64,000 bases of DNA from Solirubrobacterales bacterium (GCA_025936755.1 JAICSS010000001.1:62001-126000), one strand, 5' to 3'. Numbered from the stretch's first letter, positions 7,765 to 17,885 are shown. Notes: generated from the letters alone by a model not told the origin. Program-made: numbers and translations.

Positions 7765-8820
7765 TTACAACCCTTGGCCCGCAACGGACCGTGCGAAGAC
7801 GGCGCCGGCGGCGAGCGGCGCGGCGAAGAAGAGCGGGTCCTCGGAGAGGCTGCGGCCCATCGTCGTGACCGGCAAGCCCGAGGCCCCGTACCGATCGAGG
7901 TCGGCCGGTGCGGCGTGGACGCGATGGCCGAGCGGCTCGAGCACCGCCGCGATCTCCGGCTCCCCCTCCGGCACCGCGACGTCGACGGGCGCCAGCAGCA
8001 GCTCGAGGACGGCGCGCGTGTGGTGGCTGAGGCCCAGATGGCGCTTGCGGGGATCCGCGCCGGAGAGGCGCGGGGAGATCACGGTCGGGAGGTCGAGCGA
8101 GAGGGCGGCGTGGGCGCTGTCGAGCGCAGCCATGCCGCCGTGGCCGTAAGCCGTCTCGGAGCCGATGATCCCGGGTCCCGGGCCGACGAGGACCGCTTCC
8201 CAGCCCAGGGAGCCCGCGGCGTCGAGGGCTCCCGCGGTGCTCAACGCCTCCTGCTCCCCCCCGTAGGCCGGCGCGGCGGTGACGTGGCCCGCGAGGAGCC
8301 CGCGCTCGCGAAGCTCCCTCACGTCGCGGGAGAACGACCCCGGCAGCGCCCCTCCCCCCGTCTGCACGTAGCCGACCCGCAGCCCCGGCGCCGCCTGCGC
8401 CGCCGCCCAGGCCGCCGGCGCCAGGTGCCCGTGCAGGGGCAGGATCCCCACCGCCACCCGCGCGCCCCCTTCGCCTGTTCCTTTTCGTTGCCCGGCGCCA
8501 GAAGGGAACAGGCGACTGTCCTGGCGATCGACTGGCTCGACCGGGTGCTGGAGCGAGGTGTAGTTGAGCTTGATCACGTGGGGGCCATCCACCCCGCCGC
8601 CGTCGAGTCCGCGGCTGAGGTTGACGTGGACGACGTCGAAGCCGCCCGAGCCGAGGCCGAGGTCGAGGGCGGCGACGTTGACGACGACCTCGTCCCCCTC
8701 GCGCATCTCCCCCAGCAGCACCTCGTCGGCCCAGGCGCGCCGGCGCTCTCCCCCGACCTCCACCTCCAGCGGGTCGGTCGCGACGACGCGGCCGCGCCGC
8801 AGCTTCAGGCGCCCGGCCAC
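7765..8820 (-). CDS. DUF3866 family protein
   Basis: A 351-aa protein of unknown function, recognised by the N-terminal RLKLRRGRVV/LEVEVGGERRRAWAD region, KLNYTSLQHPVEPVD, the segment GILPLHGHLAPAAWAAAQ, and the C-terminal GLSHHTRAVLELLL. No membrane segment or catalytic motif is evident. The GTG start at 8820 overlaps the stop of the upstream M20 peptidase by 1 nt (TAGTG), so the two are translationally coupled. Codons covering a Ser-Arg-Leu-Phe-Pro to Gly-Thr-Gly-Glu stretch are formed by a palindrome (8471-8515) that looks inserted. The family is found near xerD in actinobacteria; its role is not established. Confidence 0.8.
   Translation of the reverse strand: MAGRLKLRRGRVVATDPLEVEVGGERRRAWADEVLLGEMREGDEVVVNVAALDLGLGSGGFDVVHVNLSRGLDGGGVDGPHVIKLNYTSLQHPVEPVDRQDSRLFPSGAGQRKGTGEGGARVAVGILPLHGHLAPAAWAAAQAAPGLRVGYVQTGGGALPGSFSRDVRELRERGLLAGHVTAAPAYGGEQEALSTAGALDAAGSLGWEAVLVGPGPGIIGSETAYGHGGMAALDSAHAALSLDLPTVISPRLSGADPRKRHLGLSHHTRAVLELLLAPVDVAVPEGEPEIAAVLEPLGHRVHAAPADLDRYGASGLPVTTMGRSLSEDPLFFAAPLAAGAVFARSVAGQGL
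8471..8515. repeat. palindromic element inside the DUF3866 gene
   Basis: Arms 8471-8481 and 8505-8515 are exact 11-bp inverse complements (TCGCCTGTTCC / GGAACAGGCGA), extended inward by further A-T and wobble pairs. The core CTGTTCC ... AAAAGGAACAG recurs in the palindrome at 25259-25299. In the gene it encodes a polar, Gly-rich stretch between two conserved blocks, as expected for an in-frame insertion. Confidence 0.6.
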
Positions 8821-9935
8821 TAGGCCGCCGCGGGCGCGGCCGCTTGCACGATCCGCTCGCAGACCTCGAGCATCTTGTCGAGGCTGCGGGCCGGGACCAT
8901 CTCGTCGGAGGTGTGGACCGCGTCGGTGCCGTTGGAGAGGAGGACGCAGTCGAAGCCCTCGCGGCGGAAGACGTTGGCGTCGCTGCCGCCGCCGATCGCG
9001 ACCCGCTGCGGCTCCAGGCCGGCCCGGCGCAGACCCTCCTCGGCCAGCGCCAGCGCCACCGAGTCCTTCGGCACCTCGTAGCCGCGGAACAGCTCTTCGA
9101 TCCGCACGTCGACGTCGCAGTCGTGCTCGCTCGCCCCCCAGGCGCAGGCGTCGGCGATCCTGCCCGCCACCTCTGCCGCCCGCTCGGCGTCGAGGCTGCG
9201 GGCCTCGGCGTGGATCGCGCAATTCCCGGCGACGACGTTGCCCGAGGTGCCGCCGCGGATCAGGCCGACGTTCGAGGTCGTCCCCTCGTCGAGCCGGCCG
9301 ATCTCCATCCGCGCGATCGCCGTCGCCGCGGCGACGATCGCGTTGCTGCCGTCCTCGGGCTTGATCCCGGCGTGAGCCTCGACCCCGATGAAGTCGGCGA
9401 GGATCTTCTGCTGGGTCGGGGTCGAGACGATCACCTCGCCGACCGGCCCGGCGTGGTCGAGGACGAAGCCGGCGCTCGAGCGCAGCTGAGAGGCGTCGAG
9501 GGCCTTGGCCCCCCGCAGCCCCTGCTCCTCGGCCACCGTCAGCACCAGCTCGATCCCGACCGGAGACGGGTTTTCCACGTGCCGGGCGATCAGCTCCATG
9601 AAGACCGCGACCGCGGCCTTGTTGTCGGCGCCGAGGATCGTCTCGCCGCGGCTGCGGAAGACCCCCTCGTCGTCCACCACCTCGACCTGTCCCCGGTGCG
9701 GGACGGTGTCGACGTGGGCGCAGAACATCAGCCAGCTCTTGCCGGTCCCGGCCGAGCGCGCGATCAGGTTGCCCGCCCCGGCTTCCGCCGGCGCAGCGGC
9801 GTCGTCTTCGCTCACCTCGAGCCCAAGCGCCCGCAGCTCGGCGGCGAGGGTGTCGGCGATCTCCCGCTCCTCCCCCGTGGGGCTGCGAATCTCGCAGTAG
9901 CGAACGAATCTGTCGTGCAGCCGCGATCCCTCCAC
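8820..9935 (-). CDS. M20-family metallopeptidase (PepT-like)
   Basis: A 371-aa di-zinc peptidase of the M20 type. Metal and catalytic motifs are visible: AHVDTV (about 73-78, first His and Asp), GADNKAA (bridging Asp), and TVAEEQGLRG (catalytic Glu-Glu). The C-terminal part has the family's conserved IGGGSDANVF segment. No signal peptide, so it is cytoplasmic. It is probably a tripeptidase or a related amidohydrolase; the exact substrate is not shown by sequence. It lies between pyrG (10-nt gap) and the DUF3866 gene (1-nt overlap), where M. tuberculosis has a NUDIX gene. Confidence 0.85.
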   Translation of the reverse strand: MEGSRLHDRFVRYCEIRSPTGEEREIADTLAAELRALGLEVSEDDAAAPAEAGAGNLIARSAGTGKSWLMFCAHVDTVPHRGQVEVVDDEGVFRSRGETILGADNKAAVAVFMELIARHVENPSPVGIELVLTVAEEQGLRGAKALDASQLRSSAGFVLDHAGPVGEVIVSTPTQQKILADFIGVEAHAGIKPEDGSNAIVAAATAIARMEIGRLDEGTTSNVGLIRGGTSGNVVAGNCAIHAEARSLDAERAAEVAGRIADACAWGASEHDCDVDVRIEELFRGYEVPKDSVALALAEEGLRRAGLEPQRVAIGGGSDANVFRREGFDCVLLSNGTDAVHTSDEMVPARSLDKMLEVCERIVQAAAPAAA

Positions 9936-9945
9936 GGCTGGAAGG

Positions 9946-11622
9946 CTAACCCGAGCGGACTTCGGACTGCTCGACCTCGATCGCCTCGATCTCGCCGCCG
10001 TCGGCCGGCCGTTCGCCCGCCTGAGCGACGGCGGCGCCGACGAACTCGCGGAAGAGGGGCTCGGGCCGGTTCGGCCGCGAGTTGAACTCCGGGTGGTACT
10101 GGGAGGCGACGAAGAAGGGGTGGTTCGGCAGCTCGACCATCTCGACCAGCCGCTCGTCGGGCGAGGTGCCGCCGCAGACGAGGCCCTCGTCTTCGAGCCG
10201 GCGCCGCAGCTGGTTGTTGACCTCGTAGCGGTGGCGGTGGCGCTTGTAGATCACGGCCTCGCCGAAGATCTCCCGCGCTTTCGTGCCCTCGTGAAGTTTC
10301 ACCGGGTCGGCGCCCAGCCGCATCGTCCCGCCCATGTCGGAGACCTCCTTCTGCTCCGGCAGCAGGTCGACGACCGGGAACGGCGTCTCCGGGTCGAACT
10401 CGGCCGAGTTGGCGCCGTCCATGCCGGCGACGTGGCGGGCGAACTCGACGACCGCGATCTGCATCCCGAGGCAGATCCCCAGGTAGGGGATCGATTTCTC
10501 GCGGGCGATCCGCGCCGCTTCGACCTTGCCCTCGATCCCGCGCTCGCCGAAGCCGCCCGGGATCAGGATCCCGTCGCAGCCCTCGAGCTTCTCCGGGTCG
10601 AAGTTCTCGGAGTCGACCAGCTCGACCTTGACCTCGACGCCGTGGTGGAAGCCGCCGTGCTCGAGCGCCTCGATCACCGACTTGTAGGCGTCGGCGAGCT
10701 GGACGTACTTGCCGACGACGGCGATCCGCACCTCGCCGCTGGCGGAGTCGGCGCGGCGCACCATCTCCTCCCACTCGGAGAGGTCGGGCGAGGGCGCTTC
10801 CATCCCGAAGTGGTCGAGGACGAGGTCGTCGACCCCCTCGGCGCGGAAGACGAGCGGCACCTTGTAGATGTTGTCGACGTCGTGGGCGGAGACCACCGCG
10901 TCGACGGGAAGGCTGGCGAAGAGGGCGATCTTGCCCCGGATCTCGCGGTCGAGCCGCCCCTCGGAGCGGCAGACCAGCGCGTGCGGCTGGATCCCGATCC
11001 GGCGCAGCTCGACGACCGAGTGCTGGGTCGGCTTCGTCTTCAGTTCCCCCGCGTGGCCCACGTACGGCACCAGCGTCAGGTGGACGAACATCGCCCGCTT
11101 CGGGCCGAGGTCGGTGTAGAGCTGGCGGATCGACTCGAGGAACGGCAGCGACTCGATGTCGCCGACGGTGCCGCCGATCTCGGTGATCACGAAGTCGACC
11201 GACTGCGACTCGGCGACGATGAGGATTTTCTGCTTGATCTCGTTGGTGATGTGCGGGATCACCTGGACGGTGGCGCCGAGGTAGTCGCCGCGGCGCTCGC
11301 GCTTGATCACCGAGTTGTAGACGGCGCCGGCGGTGACGTTCGAGGCGCGGGTCGCGTTCTCGTCGGTGAAGCGCTCGTAGTGGCCGAGGTCGAGGTCGGT
11401 CTCGGCGCCGTCCTCGGTGACGAAGACCTCGCCGTGCTGGAACGGGCTCATCGTCCCCGGATCGACGTTGATGTAGGGGTCGAACTTCTGCAGCGCGACC
11501 CGGTAGCCGCGGGAGACGAGGAGGCGGCCGATCGCCGCCGCCGTGATCCCCTTGCCGAGGGCCGAGACGACGCCGCCAGTGACGAAAATGAACTTGGTGT
11601 CGCCTTTGCTCCCTGGGCTCAT
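9946..11622 (-). CDS. pyrG: CTP synthase
   Basis: A 558-aa CTP synthase that aminates UTP with glutamine-derived ammonia. The synthetase domain begins [16 protein letters not shown] with the P-loop-like nucleotide site and includes [20 protein letters not shown]. The C-terminal class I glutaminase has YLGICLGMQ (nucleophile Cys) and [11 protein letters not shown] (His and Glu of the triad). Its start overlaps the end of the glycan-lipid transferase gene by 4 nt. Length is normal. Confidence 0.98.
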   Translation of the reverse strand: MSPGSKGDTKFIFVTGGVVSALGKGITAAAIGRLLVSRGYRVALQKFDPYINVDPGTMSPFQHGEVFVTEDGAETDLDLGHYERFTDENATRASNVTAGAVYNSVIKRERRGDYLGATVQVIPHITNEIKQKILIVAESQSVDFVITEIGGTVGDIESLPFLESIRQLYTDLGPKRAMFVHLTLVPYVGHAGELKTKPTQHSVVELRRIGIQPHALVCRSEGRLDREIRGKIALFASLPVDAVVSAHDVDNIYKVPLVFRAEGVDDLVLDHFGMEAPSPDLSEWEEMVRRADSASGEVRIAVVGKYVQLADAYKSVIEALEHGGFHHGVEVKVELVDSENFDPEKLEGCDGILIPGGFGERGIEGKVEAARIAREKSIPYLGICLGMQIAVVEFARHVAGMDGANSAEFDPETPFPVVDLLPEQKEVSDMGGTMRLGADPVKLHEGTKAREIFGEAVIYKRHRHRYEVNNQLRRRLEDEGLVCGGTSPDERLVEMVELPNHPFFVASQYHPEFNSRPNRPEPLFREFVGAAVAQAGERPADGGEIEAIEVEQSEVRSG

Positions 11623-12455
11623 GCTCTGCCGAGCGAGTCTAGCCAGCGCAGGGGCGGAACCGAATCGATGGTCGCCGAAATAGACCGCAACTCCCCGTAA
11701 ATCGTCAGCGCCAGGACCGCCGCGAGGGCGACGAGGCGGGCGTCGGGGCCCAGCGTCGCCAGCAACCAGACTCCGGCGACGGCGCCGATCAGGTTGGAGC
11801 CGGTGTCTCCCAGCATCGCCCGCTCGCCCAGGGTCAGCCAGGCGCCGACCAGGACCGGGCCGAGGAAGATCCCCAGCAGTTCCAGCGGCAGCAGGGTCCA
11901 GGCGCCGAGGCAGAGACCGGCGCCCAGCAGGACCAGCCCCTTCTCCGCCCGCCCCGGCCGCAGGTCGAGCAGGTTGAAGAGGTTCGTCGCCAGGACCAGC
12001 AGGACGACGTCGGCGAGGTAGCGCCAGTCTTCGAGCCCGCGGCCGGAGACGACGTAGGCGGCCAGGGCCAGGGCGCCGATCGCCTTGATCGCCCCGGTCG
12101 AGAGCGAACCCGAGCGCATCGCCGCCCAGTGGCCGCGCCAGCCGCGCGGCGTCGCGGCCGTTTCCCCGCGCCCCAGCGAGTCGTCGAGGAAACCGAGGAA
12201 GGCGATGCCCAGCAGGTAGGGCAGCCAGCGCCGCAGCTCGGGCTCCAGCAGGTCGAGGTCGGCGCGGTCGTCGAGGAAGGCGAGCGGCGCCAGCGCCACC
12301 AGCGCCGCCGTCGCCAGCACCGCCCCCAGCGGGAAGGCGAGCGGCGCGCCCCGGTAGTTCTCCCGCACCAGCCCCGCGTCCCGCAGCCCCCGAGCCCCGG
12401 CCGGGACCAGGAACAGCGAGATCGCGAGGGCGAGCGGCAACCCGACCCAGTACAT
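11619..12455 (-). CDS. MraY/WecA-like glycosyl-1-phosphate transferase (membrane)
   Basis: A 278-aa polytopic membrane protein related to the enzymes that move a sugar-1-phosphate from a UDP-sugar to polyprenyl phosphate. The family signatures are [10 protein letters not shown] (metal-binding aspartates, about 98-107), [13 protein letters not shown] (about 156-168) and MLGDTGSN (about 215-222). About eight hydrophobic helices are visible. It is shorter than MraY (~360 aa). It lies between steB and pyrG, so an envelope role is likely; the acceptor lipid and sugar are unknown. It overlaps pyrG by 4 nt. Confidence 0.75.
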   Translation of the reverse strand: MYWVGLPLALAISLFLVPAGARGLRDAGLVRENYRGAPLAFPLGAVLATAALVALAPLAFLDDRADLDLLEPELRRWLPYLLGIAFLGFLDDSLGRGETAATPRGWRGHWAAMRSGSLSTGAIKAIGALALAAYVVSGRGLEDWRYLADVVLLVLATNLFNLLDLRPGRAEKGLVLLGAGLCLGAWTLLPLELLGIFLGPVLVGAWLTLGERAMLGDTGSNLIGAVAGVWLLATLGPDARLVALAAVLALTIYGELRSISATIDSVPPLRWLDSLGRA

Positions 12456-12459
12456 GCCC

Positions 12460-13326
12460 CTATTCGCCTTCGGTCAGGAGGTCGGGCAGGAGCTGGTCGG
12501 CGGTCCCCTTGACGCCGAAGCTGCCGTCCGCGCCGAGCAGGGCGAAGACCGTCGCCAGCTTCCCGGCCGTCAGGTCGACGTCGTCGACGCTGGCCAGCCC
12601 GTTGGCCTGGAAGAAGGAGATCGAGGACGAATCGTCGCTGGAGGTCTCCACCCCGACGGCTGGCCGGCGGGTGGCGGCGATGCCGCCCATCAGCGCCGTC
12701 TCCAGCTGGCTCGTCTTTTCGCGCTGGACCGTGCCCATCTCTTCGGGCTGGTCGCGGACGACGATCACCCCGTCGAGCCCCCCGAAGCCGCCGCTGGCCC
12801 GCGAGAAGAGGTGCCCCCGCACGACCTGTGGCAGGGTGCCGCCGAGCACCAGCTGGCGACCGAGCCCGGTGCCGAGTTCGGTCAGCTCGTCGGGGTTGGT
12901 CCGCAGGCCGGAGAACCTCGTCCTGGCGAGGTCTTCGGCGAGGCCGTTGACGTCCACCGGCTCGCGCACGACCCCAACCCCCACCAGCCGGCCGTCGGTC
13001 GGGGCCAGCGCCCCCTCGACTTCCTCGGTCACCGGGCTGGGCAGCCCGCCAAGAGCGAGGATCGCGAAGCGCCTGCCCCGCAGCCGTCCCCGCGTCAGCA
13101 CCGGGTAGACGCGTTCGGCGAACTCGTCGGAGCGGTTGAGGTCGGCGTTCAGTTCGTCGGCGCGCGAGCGCGCGTCCTGGAGGTTGCCGACGAGGCTGTG
13201 CTCGAGGTCGCGGCGGGTGCTGTTGAGCGCATTGCCGCCGAACTCGGCGCCGACCAGGATCCCCACCGCGAGCGCGATGAAGACGGCGATCAGCGAGGTG
13301 GCGTGATAGCGGGCGGAGTAACCCAT
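12460..13326 (-). CDS. steB: SteB / MctB-family (DUF3186) protein
   Basis: A 288-aa protein with one N-terminal membrane segment (about 10-30, SLIAVFIALAVGILVGAEFG), then a coiled region (about 35-70) and an alpha/beta domain. This is the family called 'copper transporter MctB' in M. tuberculosis and SteB in Corynebacterium, where it works with SteA in cell separation by controlling peptidoglycan hydrolysis. The gene follows steA by 52 nt, as in those organisms. A division role is the better-supported reading given the neighbour; the copper annotation is older and less certain. Confidence 0.8.
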   Translation of the reverse strand: MGYSARYHATSLIAVFIALAVGILVGAEFGGNALNSTRRDLEHSLVGNLQDARSRADELNADLNRSDEFAERVYPVLTRGRLRGRRFAILALGGLPSPVTEEVEGALAPTDGRLVGVGVVREPVDVNGLAEDLARTRFSGLRTNPDELTELGTGLGRQLVLGGTLPQVVRGHLFSRASGGFGGLDGVIVVRDQPEEMGTVQREKTSQLETALMGGIAATRRPAVGVETSSDDSSSISFFQANGLASVDDVDLTAGKLATVFALLGADGSFGVKGTADQLLPDLLTEGE

Positions 13327-13378
13327 CGAAAGCCGAAGGCTATTGCCAAGCCGTAGGGGCAGGCGCTTTTCGGCGCCT

Positions 13379-14566
13379 TCAGTCGATCCCGAGGGAGATC
13401 CGGATCTTCAGCCAGACGAGTTCGAAGACGTCGTTCAGCGCCGGCGAGGTGATGACGAGGATCGTCACCAGGACCAGGAAGGCGACGAGGAAAAAGGCGA
13501 GCGGCGCCAGGGTCGAGCTCGGGTTGTAGAGCCGGCTGACGCCCTTGGCGTCGACCAGGCGCTCGCCGATCTTCAGCCGCGTGAGGAAGGTCGAGGACAT
13601 GCCGCCGCGCTTGCGATCGAGGAACTCGACCAGGTTGAAGTGGGCGCCGACGCTGACGATCAGCGTCGCCCCCTTCTCGTGCGCCATCAGCATCGCCACG
13701 TCCTCGCTGGTCCCGGCGGCGGGGACGATCTTGTGGTCGAGCCCTGCCTCCCGCAGCCGCTCCCGGCCCGGCGCGCGGCCGTCGGGATAGGCGTGGACGA
13801 TCAGCTCGGCCCCGCAGCACAGGGCGGCGTCGCTCGCCGAGTCCATGTCGCCGAGGATCACATCGGGCTTCAGCCCCGCTTCGAGCACTCCGTCGGCGCC
13901 GCCGTCGACGGCGACGATCAGCGGCCGCACGTCGCGGATGTAGGCGCGCAGCGTCTTCAGGTCCCGCCGGTGGCGGTCGCCGCGGACGACGATGAGGACG
14001 TGGCGATCGCGGAAGGAGGCACGGGTGGCCGGGAAAGCGACGTTGCCGGTCAGCAGGTCGGTCTCTTCGCGGACGTGGGCGACGGTGTTCTCGGCGAATT
14101 CGGCCAGCGCCTCGTCGATCCGTGCCCGGTGCTCCTGCATCTCCCGCTCGAGCTCGGCGACGCCGAGGACGCGGCCGCGGGCGGCCTCCACCTCGCCGAC
14201 GTAGATCGCCTCGCCGGCGATCCGCACCCGGTCGCCGTCCTTGAGGCGGTCGAAGAGGCCGGCCTCCGGAGCGTCGATCAGCTTGATCCCCGCCCGCGCC
14301 AGCATCAGCGGCCCCGCGTTCGGGTAGCGCCCCTGCGAGGAGGGCGAGGCGTTGAGCACGGCGGCGACGCCAGCTTCGATCAGCTCCTCGGCGGCGATGC
14401 GGTCGATGTCGACGTGGTCGATCACCGCGATCTCTCCCGGCCGCAGGCGCTTGACCAGGTGCTTGGTCCGCCCGCCCAGCCGGGCGACGCCTTCGATCGG
14501 CTCCTCCTGCCGCGCACCGTTCCTGCGACCGAGCAGGGGAAGGCGACGACGACTCGCGGTGGCCAT
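13379..14566 (-). CDS. steA: cytokinetic ring protein SteA
   Basis: A 395-aa protein with a thiamin-pyrophosphokinase-like fold but a division role in Corynebacterium. The N-terminal part has RLRPGEIAVIDHVDIDR and LIEAGVAAVLNASPS. The central domain has AVDGGADGVLEAGLKPDVILGDMDS, the TPK-like nucleotide site. A single membrane segment sits near residues 352-373 (LAPLAFFLVAFLVLVTILV). It is upstream of steB and downstream of recN (50-nt gap), an order conserved across actinobacteria. Confidence 0.85.
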   Translation of the reverse strand: MATASRRRLPLLGRRNGARQEEPIEGVARLGGRTKHLVKRLRPGEIAVIDHVDIDRIAAEELIEAGVAAVLNASPSSQGRYPNAGPLMLARAGIKLIDAPEAGLFDRLKDGDRVRIAGEAIYVGEVEAARGRVLGVAELEREMQEHRARIDEALAEFAENTVAHVREETDLLTGNVAFPATRASFRDRHVLIVVRGDRHRRDLKTLRAYIRDVRPLIVAVDGGADGVLEAGLKPDVILGDMDSASDAALCCGAELIVHAYPDGRAPGRERLREAGLDHKIVPAAGTSEDVAMLMAHEKGATLIVSVGAHFNLVEFLDRKRGGMSSTFLTRLKIGERLVDAKGVSRLYNPSSTLAPLAFFLVAFLVLVTILVITSPALNDVFELVWLKIRISLGID

Positions 14567-14616
14567 CCGATGAGACTAGGCGAAGCGGGAGGCACGCGAC
14601 AAGGGGAACCGAGCGC

Positions 14617-16296
14617 TCAGGCTGCGAGCAGCTCCCGGGCATGTTCGGTCGCTGCCTCGTCGGAGTCCTCGGCGCCCAGCATTCGCCGGATCTCAGCGAC
14701 CACCCCCTCGCCCTCGAGCCGCTCCACCGTCGCCACCGCCTCCTTGCCGGAGACGTCCTTTTCGAGCCGTAAGTGGACGTCGGCGAGCGAGGCGACCTGC
14801 GGCAGGTGGGTGATGCAGAGGACCTGGCGGTCGCGCCCCAGCGACTGCAGCCGCTCGCCGACGACCCGCGCGGTCTTGCCGCCGACCCCCGCGTCGATCT
14901 CGTCGAAGACCATCGTCCCGGCGCTGGCCGCCTGCCCGAGGCCGCTCAGGGCCAGCATCACCCGCGAGAGCTCGCCGCCGGAGGCGGCGTCGCGCAGCGG
15001 GGCCGCCTCGATCCCGGGGTTGGGCGCCACCCGCAGCTCGACCGTCTCCCGGCCGGCGGCGCCGTAGCCGTCGGGGTGCGGCTCGAGCGCGACCTCGAGC
15101 GAAGCGCCGGCCATCGCCAGCCGCTCGAGCTCCTCGCCCACCCGCTCTTCCAGCGGCCCGGCCGCTTCTTCCCGGCCGGCACTGAGGCGCTTCGCCAGCT
15201 CGGCCCGCCGCCCTTCGGCCTCGGCCAGCGCCGCCTCGGCCTCGGCGCTCCGCTCTCCGGCGCTCTCGAGCCGCGCGATCTCCTCGCGGCAACGCTCGCC
15301 GTGGGCCAGCACCGACTCGACGCTGCCGCCGTGCTTGCGCTCGAGCCGGTCGATCGCCTCCAGCCGCTCCTCGACGGCCTGCAGGGCAGCGGGATCGGCC
15401 TCCGCCCCCTCCGCGTAGCTCCGCAGCTCGGAGGCGACGTCGTCCAGCTCCACCGCCAGCGCCGCCGCTCGCTCGGCGATCGCGTCCAGCCCCTGGTCGA
15501 GCCCGGCGGCGCCCTGCAGCGCGGCTTCGGCCTGTGCCAGCGCCGCAGCGGCGCCGCCGCCTTCCGCATCGGCGCCGGCAAGCGCGGCATGAGCGACGAC
15601 AGCCGCCTCGCGCAGGCCCTCGGCGTGGCGCAGCCGCTCCCGCCGGCCGCCGAGCTCGTCCCGCTCCTCCGGCTCGGGGGCGACCGCCTCGATCTCGGAA
15701 AGCTCGTAGCGGTAGAGGTCGAGGTCACGCTCCCGCGAGCCTTCCCGCTCGCGCAGCTCCGCCAGCTCGGCCGCGAGCCGGCCGCACTCGCGATGCGCCC
15801 CCCCATAGGCCCGCCGCAGCTCCAGGTGAGCGGGGCCGACGAAACCGTCGAGGATCTCCAGCTGCGCCGAGGAGATCGTCAGGCGCCGGTGCTCGTGCTG
15901 GCCGAAGAAGGCGAGCAGGCGACCGCCGAGCAGCTTCAGGTCGGCGACGGTGGCGGCGCGGCCGCCGACGAAGGCGCTGGTGCGACCGCCCGCGGAGACC
16001 CGGCGGCCGAGGACCACCTCCTCGGCGCCCTCGGGCAGCCGCTCCGCCAGCTCGGCCAGCTCCGGCTCTTCGCGCAGCCCCTCGGGCAGGTCGAAGACGC
16101 CCTCGACCCAGGCCTCGGGAGCGCCCGGGCGGACGATCTGGGCGCGGGGCTTGCCGCCCATCAAGAGGTCGAGCGAGTGGGCCAGCACCGTCTTGCCGGC
16201 GCCGGTCTCGCCGGTGATCGCGTTGAGGCCCTCGCCGAGGCGGAGCTCGGCGCGCTCGATCAGCAGCAGGTTCTCGATGCGGAGCTCGCGCAGCAT
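14617..16296 (-). CDS. recN: DNA repair protein RecN
   Basis: A 559-aa SMC-like ATPase that responds to double-strand breaks. Walker A is GETGAGKT (about 30-37) after LRELRIENLLLIERAEL. The middle is a long helical coiled-coil region rich in Glu, Ala and Arg. The ABC signature ASGGELSRVMLAL and Walker B MVFDEIDAGVGG lie near the C-terminus (about 434-475), followed by the VLCITHLPQVAS switch. It precedes steA. Confidence 0.96.
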   Translation of the reverse strand: MLRELRIENLLLIERAELRLGEGLNAITGETGAGKTVLAHSLDLLMGGKPRAQIVRPGAPEAWVEGVFDLPEGLREEPELAELAERLPEGAEEVVLGRRVSAGGRTSAFVGGRAATVADLKLLGGRLLAFFGQHEHRRLTISSAQLEILDGFVGPAHLELRRAYGGAHRECGRLAAELAELREREGSRERDLDLYRYELSEIEAVAPEPEERDELGGRRERLRHAEGLREAAVVAHAALAGADAEGGGAAAALAQAEAALQGAAGLDQGLDAIAERAAALAVELDDVASELRSYAEGAEADPAALQAVEERLEAIDRLERKHGGSVESVLAHGERCREEIARLESAGERSAEAEAALAEAEGRRAELAKRLSAGREEAAGPLEERVGEELERLAMAGASLEVALEPHPDGYGAAGRETVELRVAPNPGIEAAPLRDAASGGELSRVMLALSGLGQAASAGTMVFDEIDAGVGGKTARVVGERLQSLGRDRQVLCITHLPQVASLADVHLRLEKDVSGKEAVATVERLEGEGVVAEIRRMLGAEDSDEAATEHARELLAA

Positions 16297-16361
16297 GGGA
16301 TCTGTGTAGCAACGAGCGCGGACCGACTTGGGCGAAATCCTCGCTGGTTCCGACTAAGCCG

Positions 16362-17885
16362 CTACCCCGCCGGCTCGCTCGGGCCGTCCGTCGGCTGGAC
16401 GAAATCCCGGGAGCGGACGAGCCAGAAGCCAAGGGCCGCGCCGAGGAAGGACCCGATCGCGGCGATCAGGATGATCTCGTTGAAGGCGCTGACGAAGGCG
16501 ACGTCGGCGGCGTGGGTCGCCCTGACGTGGAAGCCCAATTCGGTCGCTGCCCGGGAGCCGCCCGAGGCAACCGCTTCGCCCAGGCCCGCCGGGACCTTCG
16601 GCAGCTGCTCGTTCAGCTTCGAGTCGACCCGCCCCTGGAAGACCGCCCCCAGCCCGGCGACCCCCGTCGCGATCCCGACCTGGCGGAAGGTGGTGTTGAT
16701 CCCGGACCCCATCCCCGATTTCTCCACCGGGACGACGGCGATCGCCGCCTGGCCGATCCCCGGGTTCGTCGTCCCGATGCCGATCCCGGCGAGGACGAAG
16801 CCGACCAGCAGCGTCGTCCAGGTCGAGTCGACCGAGACGCCGTGCATCAGCAGCAGCCCGAGGCCGACGATGGTCAGCCCGGTGCCGAGCAGGATCCTGA
16901 TCGGGACCCGGTGCGAGAGCGCGCCCGAGACCGGTGCGACGACGAAGCCGAGGACGGTCAGCGGCAGGAAGCGCAGGCCCGCCTCCAGCGGCGAGTAGTC
17001 GAGCACGCCCTGCATGTAGATCGTCAGGTAGAGGAAGAGGGCGAACATCCCCGCCGAGAGGAAGAAGGCGACCGCGGAGACGCCGTTGAAGGCGGCCTTG
17101 CGGAAGAGGGTCAGGTCCAGCATCGGGTGGTCGCTGCGGCGCTCGATCGCGATGAAGAGCGCCAGCATGACCGCGGCCCCGATCAGGCAGGCGAGGATCA
17201 GTGGGCTCCCCCACCCCTCCGGGTTGCCGCGGATCAGGCCGAAGATCAGGAGGAAGAGGCCCGACGAGAAGGTGACGAGGCCCGGGAAATCGATCGGCTC
17301 GGGGTCCTGGGCCGAGACGTTGACGATCTTGCGCTCGGTCAGGGCCATCGCCGCGATCCCGATCGGGACGTTGACGAAGAAGATCCACTCCCATCCCAGG
17401 CTCTGGGTGACGACCCCGCCGACCAGCGGGCCCACCGCGACCGCGCCGCCGACCGTCGCCCCCCAGACCCCGAATGCGGTCGCCCGGTCCTTGCCGTGGA
17501 ACTCCTGGCCGATCAGGGCGAGCGAGGTCGCGAACATGCCGGCGCCGCCGATCCCCTGCAGCCCGCGGGCCAGGTTCAGCAGGGTCGGGGTCTGGGCGAT
17601 CCCGCAGAGGAACGAGGCGAAGGTGAAGACGCCGAACCCGATCGTGAACACCCGCCGCCGCCCGAGCCGGTCGCCGAGCGAGCCGGAGGTGAGGAGGAAG
17701 GCCGCCAGCATCAGCGAGTAGGCGTCGACGACCCACTGCAGGCTCGAGAGGCTGGCATTCAGTTCCCGCTGGATGTCCGGCAGGGCGACGTTGACCACCG
17801 TCACGTCGAGCAGCAACATGAAGGTCGCGACCGAGACCAGCACCAGGGTCCACCACTTCCGTTCCATGGCGGGCACCCTAATCAA
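16362..17885 (-). CDS. MFS drug/H+ antiporter, DHA2 (14-TM) family
   Basis: A 507-aa exporter with about 14 hydrophobic helices. The helix-1 motif LDVTVVNVALPDIQ and the loop motif GSLGDRLGRRRVF mark the DHA2 family (EmrB/QacA type), proton-driven multidrug or metabolite efflux. The ATG at 17885 gives five extra residues; the ATG at 17867 (MERKWW) is an equally plausible start. It interrupts the otherwise conserved nadK-recN neighbourhood and may be a later insertion. No regulator lies next to it. Confidence 0.9.
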   Translation of the reverse strand: MIRVPAMERKWWTLVLVSVATFMLLLDVTVVNVALPDIQRELNASLSSLQWVVDAYSLMLAAFLLTSGSLGDRLGRRRVFTIGFGVFTFASFLCGIAQTPTLLNLARGLQGIGGAGMFATSLALIGQEFHGKDRATAFGVWGATVGGAVAVGPLVGGVVTQSLGWEWIFFVNVPIGIAAMALTERKIVNVSAQDPEPIDFPGLVTFSSGLFLLIFGLIRGNPEGWGSPLILACLIGAAVMLALFIAIERRSDHPMLDLTLFRKAAFNGVSAVAFFLSAGMFALFLYLTIYMQGVLDYSPLEAGLRFLPLTVLGFVVAPVSGALSHRVPIRILLGTGLTIVGLGLLLMHGVSVDSTWTTLLVGFVLAGIGIGTTNPGIGQAAIAVVPVEKSGMGSGINTTFRQVGIATGVAGLGAVFQGRVDSKLNEQLPKVPAGLGEAVASGGSRAATELGFHVRATHAADVAFVSAFNEIILIAAIGSFLGAALGFWLVRSRDFVQPTDGPSEPAG

